Origin: Daucus carota subsp. sativus
Taxonomy: Eukaryota; Streptophyta; Magnoliopsida; Apiales; Apiaceae
Assembly: GCF_001625215.2 (NCBI RefSeq)
Contig: NC_030381.2
Coordinates: 21,167,131-21,231,130 of the forward strand
Direction: 5' to 3'
DNA length: 64,000 bases
In this document: positions 43,467-58,610 of the stretch, piece by piece
Position numbering within the stretch: the stretch's first letter is position 1
Layout of the letters: each line of letters starts with the position of its first letter
The notes under the pieces: model-generated
What the model saw: the letters and a program-made list of their open reading frames with translations, nothing else
Databases searched by the model: none
Told to the model about the DNA's origin: nothing
Program-made: the position numbers and the translations under genes

Positions 43467-44139
43467 CAGGGACGAAGCCAGCAAACATCCATAAGGGGGG
43501 CCAAAAAATTTTCTTCAACACAATGAAATTTTTCGTCAACACAGTGAAATATTAAATATAAAATAAATACAAAAGTACTAATAAAAAAATTATAGTAGAA
43601 CCTTGTCTTCTTTTAAACCAGGAAATCAAATATATAATTGTGTCAGTTAAAATATTTAGCTATTTGTCTTTAGATATATAAGAGTATAAAATATCAGGAA
43701 ACTCATCATAATAACTCTAAATTATACTATAATCTTTAATTAGCAAGTAACACACATTAAATGAAATTGTACTTCAAAAAAAATGATATTGTATTTTAAA
43801 CAAGAGTAAGTAAAATTTTTACAATATCTAAAAAACTAAACATTATGCTTATTAACCTTAAAAAAAATATTATACTTATTTACAAGATGACAAACTATAG
43901 TTTAAACAAGTAAAAATATTACCTGGATGATAAAATTTGAATTGACGATGAGTAGAAAAATATTAATATTAATTAAAAAACTGATAATGCACAAAGACTA
44001 ACTTAATTTATTCTACGAAAATGAATAAGTGGGGTTTAAGTTTCTCGGATAAGAAAGTCCTCCACCAAAAATTCTTATTTTTGTAAAAGAATTATATTGA
44101 CGTTTACCTTTATCACATAAATCTTTTTCTTAAATAGTA

Positions 44140-44190
<51 letters not shown>

Positions 44191-44448
44191 ATATATTTGT
44201 TTATTTTTATTCATAAATTTGGTCTAATACATAAATTAGAGAAATCTAAAAATTAACACTTCATCTTATAATGTTAATTATCTCTTAAAAGTGAACAAAT
44301 ATTTTTTTGGGGGGCCAAATTTTTATATTTATATAAATATAAAAAGAAAATATAATTTTTTTCAAAATTATATAATACAAATTATAGTATTACGGAAACC
44401 CTAGGGGGGGCCATGGCCCCTTTTGGCCCCTACATAGCTTCGTCCCTG
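43467..44448. mobile_element. Non-autonomous hAT element, TSD AGTTGAAG
   Basis: 982 bp with ends CAGGGACGAAGCCAGC / GCTTCGTCCCTG, an inner GGGGGGCC pair, and a perfect 8 bp duplication (43459-43466, 44449-44456). Contains a (TA)n run near 44142-44195. No transposase frame. Confidence 0.9.
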
Positions 44449-44456
44449 AGTTGAAG

Positions 44457-46199
44457 TATAATATTAAGGGTGTGTTAACTTTGATGGAATGGAACGAGGA
44501 GATAATGCATAAAAAATTATAAATTCTTTTTATGGAAAATGAAAAAAGTATGAAAAAGTAATTATTAATTAGAAAATGAGTCTAAATTTTCTATGGCAAA
44601 AACTACTAAAAAACATGATATAAGTGTAATCCGTATTTCTTCCAAAAAATATGGGTTATGTTTTCGGTTCAAATAATTTGGAGTGAAATGATTAAAAGAA
44701 TAAAAATTATAAATATTTTCTCTAATTATCCATGATTTAAAATACAAATTTCATTTCATTTTCTCTTTATCTCATGAATATACCTAAGTCTTATGTTCCA
44801 ATTCAACAAAAATTATAAATTGTTTGTTTTCTTAAAAAACACTATCAAACAAGCACTTGAACGTTATGGTTCTACTTTTAGGATTTCTGTGATTACTACG
44901 TTTGTGTTCCTTGACATGCTCACCGGTCACCAACCACAATTATATCACATATATAAAATCAAAAGGTTCCCACGAGCCCACGATCGTGGGGTAAAGGTGT
45001 TCAATCGATTGAACAAGTCCTTTAAATACTATGACGTTATTACATCCTAACCCCAGGCTGGAAAATTGTTCGATGATATAATTAAAAAGGAGTTGCAATC
45101 AGTTCACTGTCCCATGTCCCCATTATATACAATTGACATGATGACCATTTCATGTTTCGGTTCCTTCAAATCGCAGCCACCGACTTTGCTGAACTTCCAG
45201 CATATAGACAGGCCTCATGAAGGTATGGGATGGCAATAATGGCATGAAGCGTCAATGAATTTCAAGACCACCGTGACGGAATATAAATATAACCGATTTT
45301 TTAAGATCAGCCGAGACATTGCCTTACACGGACTTGGCAAGGATCATATTACATAACATGCATACACATATTTGTGATTGTACATTTGTACCTCTATGTA
45401 TGACTAGTAAGCCAAATCCAATATCTACGCTTTCCGGACAGCTGTTTGTTTATAAAACAGAATCCATTCTAATGGATAAAAATGCCGAATGGTTGGATCT
45501 AGACATCTAGTAGTTGGCATTTTGCCTCCCACAGAATATTTTGTGGTCACCTTCTGACCAACATCTGATGGGAAGATAATTTTACGAGTGGAAAACATTC
45601 AATTACACCAAAATAGTTCAAACCAATTTGTAACTACAATAACTTTCATTCAGAAAGATTTCTAACCACAAATATTTCGACTTCTATAAACAATGACAAC
45701 AAAACATTAACCATTATACAAAAAAAATCTCTACAGTCTAATGACCGTGTAAAATGTGTTATTTGTTAGTTCTAGTCTTTCTTTGATGGGCTTTTTAGTT
45801 TAATTTTTCTTGAAGAAAAAATTATCTCCAACAATTCACAGAATATAACATTCAATACAATAAGATAGTAATAAAGCTGTTCCTGTTAATCAAGTCTAAA
45901 AGGTAAAATTTCAAAAAAATACTTAACAGAATAAAAGACATAACTTACTCCTCAATTGTTCAAGTATTGTAGTAACAACCCACAATTGAGGCACAGAGGA
46001 CGAAAGATAATAGAAGGCTTGTCATCTTTAGCATACATCCAGAACATAAACTGATATGTGAACCAGTGGACAAAAAGTTGATACATCAAAATCACATTAT
46101 CCTCCCAATCAACCACAACATAGAGTTCACATGAAAAATTACACGAAAATCCAACTAAATCGAAAAAGAAATTCAACCTCAATACAAATAATATCGAAC
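44457..46199. other. Intergenic and actin 3' flank, no further gene seen
   Basis: AT-rich. ORFs at 44793-45050 and 45319-45510 have no recognisable domain. The segment directly below 46200 should contain the actin 3' UTR. Confidence 0.5.
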
Positions 46200-47625
<1,426 letters not shown>

Positions 47626-47634
47626 TGTAAATCA

Positions 47635-48534
47635 CTGCAGAAGCTTTACTAGATAAATCATAAACGAAAAGCATAAAAAAAAAAACCATTTCTCAAAAAA
47701 AGTCCAAAGCAATACTGATCTATTATGTGTTCTCCATTTGTACAGCATGCACAATGTAGTTCATTATACAAACACAAAGTCACTTCACAAATCTACTCGA
47801 ACACGTTCCTTTTTTTAAGCTAACAAATAACACCTTCCAGTCAGACACATACTCTAATCCAGATTCTAAAATCAGACATTCACTATAAATCCGCATAAAT
47901 ATCACATCACACCATAACTAAAAAGATTCGGTCCAAGTAACGTAAATACTACAACAAACATACAATTTTAAATAGCTTGGATTTAACATACCAACTACTA
48001 CCAGACTTTCATTTCAATCACATAAAACAACAAATACACCATCTAACCACTTCACAACACACTACATACAAGCTATTTTTAAATTAACATAATTTTATTA
48101 TATTGAACTCTATAGACGATCTAATCGCTTCCAGTCAAGCGCAGAAACAATCAGACGCCTCATTCCACTAAATCAACTCCATCGCAAACTAAATTACGCA
48201 ATCTGAAGCTGAATCACCGATAGAACACATCAAATCAACTATCTAACAAAACTACATCATCTCCAGCATCAAAACTATAGATCGAACCCAAACAAACGCA
48301 TAAGAACACCTAAAATCACGATTTTACATAGATCAAGCTATAAACACAGATTCAAATCATCATTTCAGCTCAAATAACTTCAGATTCACTACATCAGATT
48401 CAGATCCATACGATTTCAAATTAATTTCATCACTTACACTATCAAAACAAAGCTAAAAATATACAGAATTACAGATCGATACATACATGATACATCCGCA
48501 TATATGTGTGTAAGAGAGAGAGTTAGAGGAGTAC
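47635..48534 (-). other. 5'-leader intron of the actin gene
   Basis: 900 bp intron within the 5' UTR. Donor TTTCTCG|GTACTCC at 48535/48534 and acceptor CTTCTGCAG|TGATTTAC at 47635/47634, 9 nt before the ATG. Plant actins typically carry such a leader intron, often needed for strong expression. The T-rich minus strand fits. Confidence 0.8.
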
Positions 48535-48644
48535 CGAGAAATTCTCCGACGACGGCGGCGGCACTTTCTCTCTCTAGATTTTATCTCTCTAGGTTGTAGC
48601 GATGAAGGCGGATATGAGCTTGAGTGAGGGCAGAGATGTAGTAG

Positions 48645-48651
48645 ATATATA
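48645..48651 (-). promoter_or_regulatory. TATA box of the actin gene
   Basis: Minus strand TATATAT in AGTCTATATATCTAC, about 110 bp upstream of the leader intron donor. It is followed by a CT-rich leader (TCTCTCT near 48570-48595). Confidence 0.65.
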
Positions 48652-49493
48652 GACTCTATTTATGTATTATTTTATTTTATTTTTATTTGAATAAAAGTTG
48701 AAATTTGAATGAAATGTGAGCGAAAATAGGAAATTGAATTAATTATTATTTAATTTATTTAGAAATGAATTTGAAAATTGAAATTGAGGGGAGAATCATT
48801 GTGACCACGAGAAAAGATAGGGTGATGGATTGACAGCTTTCCCGCATGTTTCTCGATAGCTTTCTGTCTAATTTACGCCTTCTGTTTATATTATTAAAAA
48901 ATATTTATTATACTTCTAATTTGTAGATTCTGAGTTGGGATAAAAAATTTGTAGATCGTGTGACTAATATTAAATAATAAATACTCTAATGACTAATAAT
49001 ATTTATATAGGTTAATGCTTTATAATCCAAGAAATTTTTACAAATTTTTTTATCAAATTATGTGACAGACAAGTGGAAAATTGCGATTGGGTGATTGATG
49101 TATATACATGGGTTCTTATTATTATTGGAGTCAACGCAGGCAATCAGATTTCAACACATTATTTTGAAAAAAAAATTAGGATAATTTATTGGGTACCTAG
49201 CATTTTTCATGTATATATCTTTCTTTATTTATAAACTAGTGGAATAACACGTTTCGCGCGAATGAGAAAAATATAAATTATAAATATTTAAAAAATTTGT
49301 ATGATTTATTATTTCTAAGTCCTTTTTTCATCTTCGTATATCTCGTATAATTTTAAAAGTCAGAAAAAAGATATACATAAATATATGTCAGTGAAGACTC
49401 CCCGCAAATCAAAATAAATCAAACACTTTTTGGAAAAAACTTCTGAAGAAAATATAAAACATTTAAACCCCATCTAAATACTACTCCCTCTGT
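48652..49493. other. Actin upstream region, no gene seen
   Basis: AT-rich with no ORF. Presumably holds part of the actin promoter. Confidence 0.5.
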
Positions 49494-49772
49494 CCTAACT
49501 CCCAAACATTTCTTTACGGTTTCTTTTTGGAATGTCGTATCAAATTCTTTACATTTTAAACCTTACCAAAAATAATTAATGGGTCACACCACTTCACCCA
49601 CTTTTGCTCTCTTTTAACACTACTTTTACTACATTATCTCCCTTTTATACATTGAGAATCAATCGGTCCACTATTTCGCCCACTTTTCTTTCTCTTTTCC
49701 ACTACTTTATACATATTTATTAACCTTCGTGTCCAAACCAAACGTAAAAAAAATTGGCCGGAACGGAGGGAG
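49494..49772. mobile_element. Stowaway MITE
   Basis: 279 bp with inverted ends CTCCCTCTGTCCTAAC / CTCCCTCCGTTCCGGCC and TA on both sides (49492-49493, 49773-49774). Confidence 0.88.
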
Positions 49773-49896
49773 TAAGATCTCTAATAAATTCTAACTGAAG
49801 CAACTCTATAGATGAGTTGGCATTAATTGTGCTTTTGCAACAAATTCAGCTTCATAAGCTCACTTAGCTGACTTCTTGGATAATTTTAAGTTATCT

Positions 49897-50288
49897 GAGC
49901 ATCTCCAATGGAATTGGTTATAATCGCTGGCTAAATTGGAATAAACTATTATGTAAAATTTGTTAAACCTCTAAGACATTGTACTTCAATGATATTGGCT
50001 ATATTGATTGGTTATAATTTAGTAATAGTATGTTATCGATATTTAGATTGATATAAATTGAATATATGCAATTTAATATGATAATAAATGATGTGTAATT
50101 TTTCTACAGATTTTCTATAGACCTGTAGATATTTGACAAATATAGACATCCATAGGAGGTTGGCTAAAATTATAGACAAGGGGTTGATATGATTGGAGTT
50201 TCATTTTTTGAAGACATTGACTATATTTTTTATTTTTAGTATGTCCACTCAACTTTTAGCTAAGAGCTCTTTATAGTTGGAGATGCTC
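49897..50288. mobile_element. MITE of the GAGCATCTCCAA family
   Basis: 392 bp with perfect GAGCATCTCCAA / TTGGAGATGCTC ends. The interior (GGAGGTTGGCTAAAATTATA) is the reverse complement of part of 9693-10086, so it is the same family in opposite orientation. The TAA duplication seen there is not clear here; TCTGA occurs on both sides if the end is taken two bases further in. Confidence 0.8.
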
Positions 50289-50388
50289 TGAGACTCAAAC
50301 TCCGGTACAGCTCTTAATTTGATTTTACATGCATATCCTTGATCATGCTCATCACTTTGGCTGGTATAATTATATGTTTTTAAGTACG

Positions 50389-50890
50389 AATAAACTGGTT
50401 CACACTTATAAGTAGAGAAAAAAATGAGTTTTTAAGCCATACCAAAGATACATGTTCGGTTTAATTTTAGAAAAATGGTTATTACTTGTTGGTGAGAAGT
50501 TATTTGCAGGTGAATATGAATTTTTTAATTATATGGTTGGATAATAATAAAAAATTAAATTATATTTTAAAATGCACTTTAAGATTTTTGTAAATTTAAA
50601 TTTCAAAAATAGAAATAATTTATTATAAAAAGTAAGCATTTTCAACTTTTTAGATTCAGGTTTATTATAAGTGGAGAGTTTGAATTATAATTATTTATAC
50701 AAACAATACAGAGAAACTGGTTCTCACTTATAAGTGCGGAAGTTGATATCTAAGCCAAGCCAAACAGACACATTTGGTTTCACTTAAAAGAAATGGTTAT
50801 TGTTTATGGGTGAAAAGTTATTTGTATGTGAACAAGACTTTTTAATTATACGTTTGGATAATAATAAATATTATAAATGGTATTTTTCTA
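50389..50890. repeat. Tandem duplication, ~190 bp unit, ~315 bp period
   Basis: Two diverged copies (from about 50389 and 50703) share ACTGGTTC-CACTTATAAGT, AAATGGTTATT, GTGAAAAGTTATTTG and TTGGATAATAATAAA. Probably a duplicated MITE. Confidence 0.7.
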
Positions 50891-51010
50891 TTTTTAAGAT
50901 TGTAAATTTTTTATACAAATAGTACAAATAAACTGATTTTATCTTATAAAAAGATAATTTTTTGCTTTTAAAAAATTAGTATAGGATAATTTTATTAAAT
51001 TATAATTATT

Positions 51011-53258
51011 TAAATTAAAGACTAAGTTAATTTCCTGAAATTATAAACAGTCCCCCTATTGATGAAGTTGTTGCCACTCTACGTCATCTTGAGTTATACG
51101 AGTCTTTGCATTGTCATGTTGTATGTATTTATTTTTGGTTCACTTATTGCCCACTTCTGCATAATTGTTGGTATGATCTCATGGATTAACATGCTTCATG
51201 TTTTCTTTTTTCCAATTGATTCAACAACCTTAGTGATTATTGTCCCCTTAGCTCTATTTTTTGGAAGCCTTTTTAGTTGGTTCTTGATAAGTGAATGGGA
51301 AGATACCTAATTTCCCATTAAAGGTGCACTCATCTTCTGCATTAGATCTTGGTATTGCTAGAGCAGTTGTAAACATAACTTTGGATATGAATTTGCTTGA
51401 CTTGACAGCCTATACTTGCCCTTCTCATTTCTTTCCATGTAAACCATTTTGTGATTTTTTGCTTAATTAAAGCCACTTCCATCAATATGGAAAAAGTTGT
51501 ATATAGGATAATATTGTTTTTTTTTTTGTTGGTGCGTCTCTCATTAACAAGTTTAAAACCCATTCAACCCTTTGCTTTAGGTTTGCATCTTTCTAAGCAG
51601 GGTGTAAAGGATTTGTGTGAGGTTTAATGAGTCCCCTTTTATCATTCTGTTTGATGTACTTGCACACACTTCCAGCTGTACTGTTAAGTCTATTATACAT
51701 GACATGTCCCCCATGTTGATGTCAGTTATTGTATTGGGTTGTAATTAAATTCTTTTTCATTATTGTTGTGCTGATTATTGTTGTTGTGACATTATAAATT
51801 TTTGTTGCTTCTTGAATTGCACCTCGGTTAAACTTTTCATTTGTCTGATTGTTGGAAAGCCACATGAGTACTTGCATCCTTGAGTCACAACTGAGTTTGG
51901 GCCTTATTTTGTGCCGATGAGCAGTTGTTGGTGTGTGATGTTGATCTGTTTTCCATTCTGTGTTCGCGTCTCCGTCTATAGGCTAATATAAATCAAAAAG
52001 GAAGCCATCATCTGTAGGCCGATTCAAAATAAAAGGAAGCCATCATCTACTTCATATATTGGTTCATTGAGTTTGAAGGGGAAAGCAGGATTCATTTTTA
52101 AACAGACAGGGGAAAGAATATTTGAATCTACAAGTGCTTGATGCTCAAAGACTACTTTTTAAATTTATATTTTCATAAAATTTCGTTGTATAAGAGTGAG
52201 GTTTTAGCTTAATTTGTGTGTATGCAATCTTAAATTTTGATTGATTGTTCAAAAATGATTTTGTGAGCTTATTAGTTGAAAATATTAGTTGTGGATTATA
52301 GATATTGTAGCTAAAAACAAGCTCTTCAGTAGTTAATGCAAGTTAATGCAGGTTACTCAAACTCGCATTCTTAAACCCCTGTATCATTCACCTAGCTCGA
52401 AAAGAAATAAAAAACAAAAGGAAGATATAATATAACTTTTAAACAAATTTTTATTGCAATAATATATTATAGAATATAAAATATATGTTTGTATTTATTT
52501 TAATATAAATGAAATAATCCCGTATTTTCTGCATAAATCCTGTTTTGTTTGGGACGTGGACGGGAAGCAAATCAAACATCAATTCTGAAGCGGGAAAAAG
52601 AACTCTGAATTGACTTAACATTTACAGAAAAAAGGCCTCATATCTCACATTTATTAGTATTAATGTCCCAAATATCACATCTTGGAAAAATGGTCTTAAA
52701 TATCATTTAGAAACGAGAGATTAAACAACGTTTTATGTTTTCACTCCTAGCCCTATATTATGTGTGTTTTTCTTCTTTTGGTTTTAAAACATGTTTGTAA
52801 TTTAAAGTCAACTTCGATGAATACATATGAGATGAAATACGAATACATAGTAGAGAAATGAGAGCGTGCATGTGTTGACATCAAGCTCCAACAATTGTCT
52901 GAGAAACACATAAGCAATTGGGTCCAACATGGGTATAAATCAATTAGAGCAAGTGTTGTTGGTGGATTGTTTATATTATTAGGCAAATTGAAACTTGTTA
53001 GCTGCTGCGATACTTTAACAGAGGGTTTTGACACCTTCAAGACGTCATTTTAAGCTGTGTTTGGTGGTTTGGGTGTGATACGAAACATCGTTTAACGTCT
53101 GTGTGTTTTACTTGTTTATTTTTCATTGGCTAATGCTAGACGATCCAGTGTTATAGTCTAAACGTTGCGATATAGCATTTTCATTTATAAATTTAAAACA
53201 TTAGATTATCTGACCTTAATAAATGCTATTTAGGGTCAATTTTCCTAGATATTGATAT
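51011..53258. other. Intergenic, no gene supported
   Basis: A hydrophobic 83-codon ORF at 51059-51310 is the longest of note but starts at TTG/ATG without a convincing leader and shows no family feature. The 95-codon minus ORF 52753-53040 is likewise unsupported. Non-coding transcripts cannot be excluded. Confidence 0.4.
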
Positions 53259-53263
53259 TTACA

Positions 53264-53469
53264 GTGTTGACAAACTTAAGCTGTATATGCTCATGAAATG
53301 TAGAAGACAATGCAGAGAGAAAAACAATTGTTTCAGTTATGCAAAACTTGCAGAGAAAGACAAGCACAGAGTCTGTTATATACAAGCACATCCTAACAAA
53401 CTTTCAGTTGTGTAACAATGACCATATGACCCTTAGCTATATATGAATATACTGTTCTATCCTTCAACA
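53264..53469 (-). repeat. 3' LTR of the older Copia element
   Basis: 206 bp, differing from the partner in the ...CTCA(T/C)GAAA..., GTTGTG-AACAAT and TATATATGAATATA regions. Confidence 0.93.
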
Positions 53470-53544
53470 CGCCCCCTCAAGCTGAGCTAGAGGATTGACA
53501 GCTACAAGCTTGGACAAGAGATAAGATTGCTGATGAGCTGACAG

Positions 53545-56500
53545 CTACTTAGTTAGGATATCTGCAACTTGTTCAGTAGTAGACACATGATGTGTGTGCA
53601 TCTCTCCAGACTTAAGCTTGTCTCTAATGAAATGACAATCCACTTTGACATGCTTTGTACGCTCGTGATGGACAGGGTTAGCAGCCAGAGATATAGCAGC
53701 CTGATTATCACAGTACAATGCAGTAGATGGTAGGTTTTTGATACCCATATCCTTCAACAACGCATGTAACCAAGTTACTTCACACGCAGTCATGGCCATT
53801 GCACGATACTCTGCCTCTGCAGTTGAGCGAGCAACAACAGCTTGCCTTTTACTTTTCCAGGAAATAGGAGAAGAGCCAAGCAAGATACAAAAGCCAGTTG
53901 TAGACCAGCGTGTAGTAGGGCAACTAGCCCAGTCACTATCACAGAATGCTTGTAGTTGAACTGCAGAAGATGCAGCCAGCAAAATACCCTGCTGTGATGT
54001 GCCACGTAGATAACGAAGCAGTTTTTTAGCTGCCTGCATATGTGTAGTAGTGGGCTGATGCATAAACTGACTGAGCACATGTACAACAAATGTTATATCC
54101 GGTCGAGTGACCGTCAGGTATATCAACTTTCCCATCATACGCTGATACTCACTTGGATTCTGCAGTGGATCACCAGTGTGTGGTGTAAGCTTCAAATGAC
54201 AGTCTAATGGCACCTTAAATGATGAAGCTATGTCCATATGAAATTCTTTTAACAAGTCCATGATATATTTGTGTTGTGACACAAAGAACCCAGCTGAACT
54301 TCTTGCAATCTCTAAACCAAGGAAGTAGTTGACGGGCCCCAAATCCTTCATATGAAATGTTTGAGACAACATATGCTTGAGGTTATCAATTGCAGACTCA
54401 CTGTCACCAGCAATGAGCAAGTCATCTACATATATCAGAATAAGAGTAGTAGAGGACTCTATGATCTTAGTGAACAGACTAGCATCACTCTGAGATGGAC
54501 TGAAACCCAGTGAAATGAGTGTATCTGACAACTTCTTAAACCACTGTCGTGGTGCCTGTCTTAAACCATACAGACTCTTAAGCAACTTACACACCCATTT
54601 AGCATTTGTTTTTGCTGCTAAAACATGCTGTTGTCCAGTTGTTATTCTGCTACCAAGTGAAGTGTAGCCCAGAGGTAACGACATATACACATCTTCATCA
54701 AGATCGCCATACAAGAAAGCGTTTGTCACATCCATTTGAACAGTGGTCCAATCATACACAACAGCAATAGCTAGTAAAGCACGAACAGTAGACATTTTTG
54801 CCACCGGGGCAAATGTCTCTTCATAATCCACCCCGTATTGTTGTTTACATCCAAGCACTGCCAACCTGCTTTTATAACGTTCAATGCTTCCGTCAGGTTT
54901 GAATTTTGTTTTGAACAGCCATTGACTCCCTATTGCTTTCTTATTTGGAGGCATCTCGACAATTTCCCAAGTGCCATTGCGTTCTAAAGCATCCAGCTCA
55001 AGGTTCATTGCTGCAACCCAATGGTCATGATGCACTGTTTGGGAAAAGAATTTGGGATCTGCAACATGAGAGATTGTAGCTTGAAAGCAATGAAACTCAG
55101 AAGAAACTTCACAAATAGCAGACTGAACAATGTTTGCTGCTTTGCTTGTTACAGATGAAGTGTACTCCTGTAACCAAGATGGAAGCTTAGTGTTTCTCTA
55201 AGACCGACGTGGTGGTGGTGGTGAAGTTGTATCAGGCTGTGAAGCACTATTAGCAGGAGTGGTGTTATGTGATGTTATGTTGTTAGTTGGAGGTGGATGT
55301 ACAGCAACAAAATCATCCACATCAACATACACAGGAGAAGGAGGCGGAATGAAAACCGGCAGAGGATTCATGTATGGTTTTGAGTCTGCAGAATTGAAAG
55401 GAAACAAATCCTCATGAAACTCTGCATCTCTGGAGACAAACGTAGTATTGCTGAGAAGATTGAGAAATTTATATCCTTTTTTCAACCTAGGATAACCGAG
55501 AAACACACATGGTACAGCTTTTGGTGCAAATTTATCAGTTGTAGGTTCAGGAGTTGCCACCATGGCCAAGCAACCAAACACTCTAAGGCCAGTGTAATCA
55601 ACCTCTTCTTCAAACAACAATTCATAAGGAATCTTGTTATGTAGTGCAGCTGTTGGTAATCGATTCATTATGTAGACGGCTACCATCACACAATCACCCC
55701 AGTACACTAAAGACAATCCGGACTGAAATCTCAAGGCTCTAGATAGCGCAAGAATTTGACGATGCTTACGCTCTACTCGAGAGTTTTGTTGTGGTCTGTA
55801 CGGACAAGAAGTCTGATGAACTATGCCATGTTTCTTATAGAATGCAACAACATGAGCATCAGAAAACTCAAGAGCATTATCTGAGCGCAAAGTCTTAACA
55901 GAAGATTTAAAATGATTGGCAATGTATTGCTGGAAAGTGACAAATCTCTCCAAGAAATTAGACTTGTGTTTTAACAAAAAAAATCCAAGTCATACGAGTA
56001 TGATCATCTACCAGTGTAAGGAAGTAACAAAAATTACCCCTTGTGCGCACTTTGTAAGGACCCCATGTATCAAGATGGACAAGATCAAATGGCTTAGAAG
56101 CATGACTTGTACTCTGGTGATATGGAAGCTTAGTGAATTTAGCAAGAGGACAAGTAATACATACTTGAGCAGCAGAGTCAGTAGATAAATGCTTGAATTT
56201 GGGCATGTTTTGCATAATAGTTTTTGAGACATGTCCAAGACGCTTATGCCAAAGAGAGAAGTCAAACAACAACATTTGACCTGCTCTGTAATGGATCAAC
56301 AAAACAATACAATCCATTATCAATAACACCAGTAGCCAAGATGCTATTGCCAACATTTGATAAAATGATACACTTAGTTGGTGTGAAAGTAGCATAACAT
56401 CCATTATCTTGAGCTAGCTTCCGAATAGAGAGCAAATTATGATTAAATGTTGGTACATAAAGTACATTTTTCAAGAGCAAGCCATTTTGCAGAGTCAAAT

Positions 56501-56921
56501 TGCCAATGTGAGTGATGGCTGCCACACCACCATTAGGTAGATTGATCACACTATTCGAAGGAGCCTGCTTAACATCAACAAGACCATCCAGGAAGGTAGT
56601 CATATGGTCTTTTGCACCTGTATCTACTATCCACTTGTGAACATCAGTGGTAGCAGAAGTCAAGCAACAGGTGACCATGCCAGAAAATGACTCATCAAGC
56701 TCATCATCTGTATCAATATGAGGAATCAGTTTTAATAATTGCTGCAGTTGTTGAGAAGTCAAAACCACATTATCCAAGGTATCAGTAGCTGCAAATTGAG
56801 CAGTGTTACTCATACATTTGTTGCCAGACCATTTAGGATGAGTAGATTGCTGCGTGGAGAGAGGTTTAGCACTAGTTTTAGACTTGTGCTTATCATGCCA
56901 CTTAGGATAACCGATTTTCAT
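53545..56921 (-). pseudogene. Copia pol, broken into four frames
   Basis: Order on the minus strand: 56921-56262, protease with IVDTGAKDHM; 56404-55958, GAG-pre-integrase (SLWHKRLGH, C-x2-C) and integrase start (HLDTWGPY, LVDDHTR); 55977-55198, integrase remainder (LRSDNALEF, QQNSRVERKH); 55035-53545, reverse transcriptase (SLYGLRQAPRQW, IYVDDLLIAG) and RNase H (FCDSDWA, AEAEYRAMA, DNQAAI). It then hits TAG directly after VADILTK, where the family normally continues; the lost tail (LSAHQQSYLLSK) is still readable. The last segment (496 codons) is intact, the whole is not. Confidence 0.9.
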
Positions 56922-56927
56922 CCAGCA

Positions 56928-57735
56928 TCAATCAGATGTGTGACCTTTTTTGTGGCATACAGTACACTCAAACACCTTCCCTGGACCTATAGTTCCTTGA
57001 CTAAACATAGCAGCACAGTCAAGATCAGAAGAATTCTCATTATATAACACTTCTCGTTGAGATTCTTCTTGCTGAATCGCAGCACAAGCAACTTCAACAG
57101 TTGGAAGAGGCATCGTCATCAGTAATTGACTACGCTGAGATGCATAGACCTCATTCAAATCGTTTAGAAATTGAAACAACTTAGCTTCATCACGCAGAGT
57201 ATCAATTTTCCTTAACAACACCTCAACATCAGGTGTGATGACGGCGACAGCAGGCAACACATTTAGACACTCAATTTCATCCCAAATGCAAGTTAATTTC
57301 GTATAATACTCGGCAATTGTTAACTGATTTTGCTTCAATTCAAACAAATCCTTATTTAATTTGTACTTTCTCGAGCCATTAGTGAGCATAAAACGTTTTT
57401 CCAAAACAGTCCAAATCTCAGCAGCAGAAGTAACATACAGGATTCAGTTACGTATTGATTCAGAAACATTATTGTGAAGTCAGGATATTACCAAATTATT
57501 GCAAGTATCCCACTGAGTAGCATCAACAAGATCCGTTGTGCTTCTCAAAACGCTTCTAGTCACAAACCCTAACTTGCGCTTTGCAGCAAGTTGAATCTCA
57601 AAAGACCGCTTCCATGAACGAAAAATCACTCGCACCTTGAAGCTTTGAGACGATAATAGATGTAGGTCCATCCGAAGGATGGAGAAACAAAGGATTCTGT
57701 AAATCACTAAATGTGAATCGAGCACCAGCAGCCAT
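56928..57735 (-). pseudogene. Copia gag, frameshifted with stops
   Basis: Starts [20 protein letters not shown] (ATG 57735), shifts frame before [12 protein letters not shown], meets stops in the stretch 57480-57410, and continues as 57404-56928 with FELKQNQLTIAEYYTKL and a zinc knuckle C-TV-C-HKKGH. A TGA falls inside the knuckle (after GHTSD) before the final Cys. Non-functional. Confidence 0.85.
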
Positions 57736-57835
57736 AAAAATGAAGCTCGAAGAACACACTCGATCGTGAAACAACTCTCAGCGATCACAAATTAACAAGA
57801 GAATGAAAACTCTCCACTCAATCTGCATATACAAT

Positions 57836-57847
57836 GCTCTGATACCA
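57836..57847 (-). other. Primer-binding site, tRNA-iMet
   Basis: Minus strand TGGTATCAGAGC, the standard complement of the initiator tRNA-Met 3' end, adjacent to the 5' LTR. Confidence 0.9.
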
Positions 57848-58048
57848 TGTTGACAAACTTAAGCTGTATATGCTCACGAAATGTAGAAGACAATGCAGAG
57901 AGAAAAACAATTGTTTCAGTTATGCAAAACTTGCAGAGAAAGACAAGCACAGAGTCTGTTATATACAAGCACATCCTAACAAACTTTCAGTTGTGAACAA
58001 TATTGACCATATGACCCTTAGATATATATATGAATATATCCTTCAACA
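57848..58048 (-). repeat. 5' LTR of the older Copia element
   Basis: 201 bp, flanked outside by TACAG. Confidence 0.93.
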
Positions 58049-58053
58049 TACAG

Positions 58054-58610
58054 CATTTTCTGTTAGATTTATGATACATTGGAACAACACCCACAATTAT
58101 ATCACAATTTGTTTTTGAAATATTCAACTTCATTAGTTTATATCATTTATAAACATATGAATTAAAAGATGAATGATAAATATTATTTTGATTTTAATTT
58201 CTAATGAGGTTTACTCCCTGTTTTGAATTTTGGGTTCGGTTTAGTCGTGCCCGCCGAATTTAATCCCCGATTATATATGTATTTGAGCTGGAACAAATCA
58301 TACCATGGACTGCTAAATCTGATAACTTCTGAAGAGCTTCAGGTAAATTACATGCATGCAAATGCAATCCATCCATGCATGGCTTTATATATAATTAATA
58401 ATTAATTATATTTTGAACGTTTATCTTGCAAGAACATTACATCTATTCTGTTTTTGCTTCGGGCTGAACTTACAATTGTGTTGGAAATATAAATTTTAGC
58501 TCCATCGCTGCTTACCACATGAACAAGTGATTGAAAATTCGAGTCCTCAGAAAACGCCAGGCTGTGTTAGAGCCTTACTAAAAGCAAAATACCTAAATTT
58601 ATGGTTTATT
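58054..58610. other. Intergenic, no gene seen
   Basis: AT-rich. The 60-codon ORF at 58223 has no recognisable feature. Confidence 0.45.

Larger units (their letters stand above)
53264..58048 (-). mobile_element. Older, broken Ty1/Copia LTR retrotransposon
   Basis: Minus orientation, 4785 bp, TSD TACAG (53259-53263, 58049-58053). LTRs of 206 and 201 bp begin TGTTGACAAA and end TTCAACA, and differ by several substitutions and small indels. A perfect tRNA-iMet primer site TGGTATCAGAGC follows the 5' LTR and a polypurine tract GCTTGAGGGGGCG precedes the 3' LTR. The coding region has at least one frameshift in gag, several stops, and breaks between protease, integrase and reverse transcriptase frames. 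Confidence 0.93.

Noticed and set aside
51059..51310. 83-codon hydrophobic ORF resembling a small membrane protein
   Set aside because: T-rich DNA gives hydrophobic codons by chance; no leader, no homologous pattern recognised. Left as unproven.
53738..54089. ORFs opposite or in another frame of the older Copia RNase H region
   Set aside because: Frame shadows of the real reverse transcriptase/RNase H frame.
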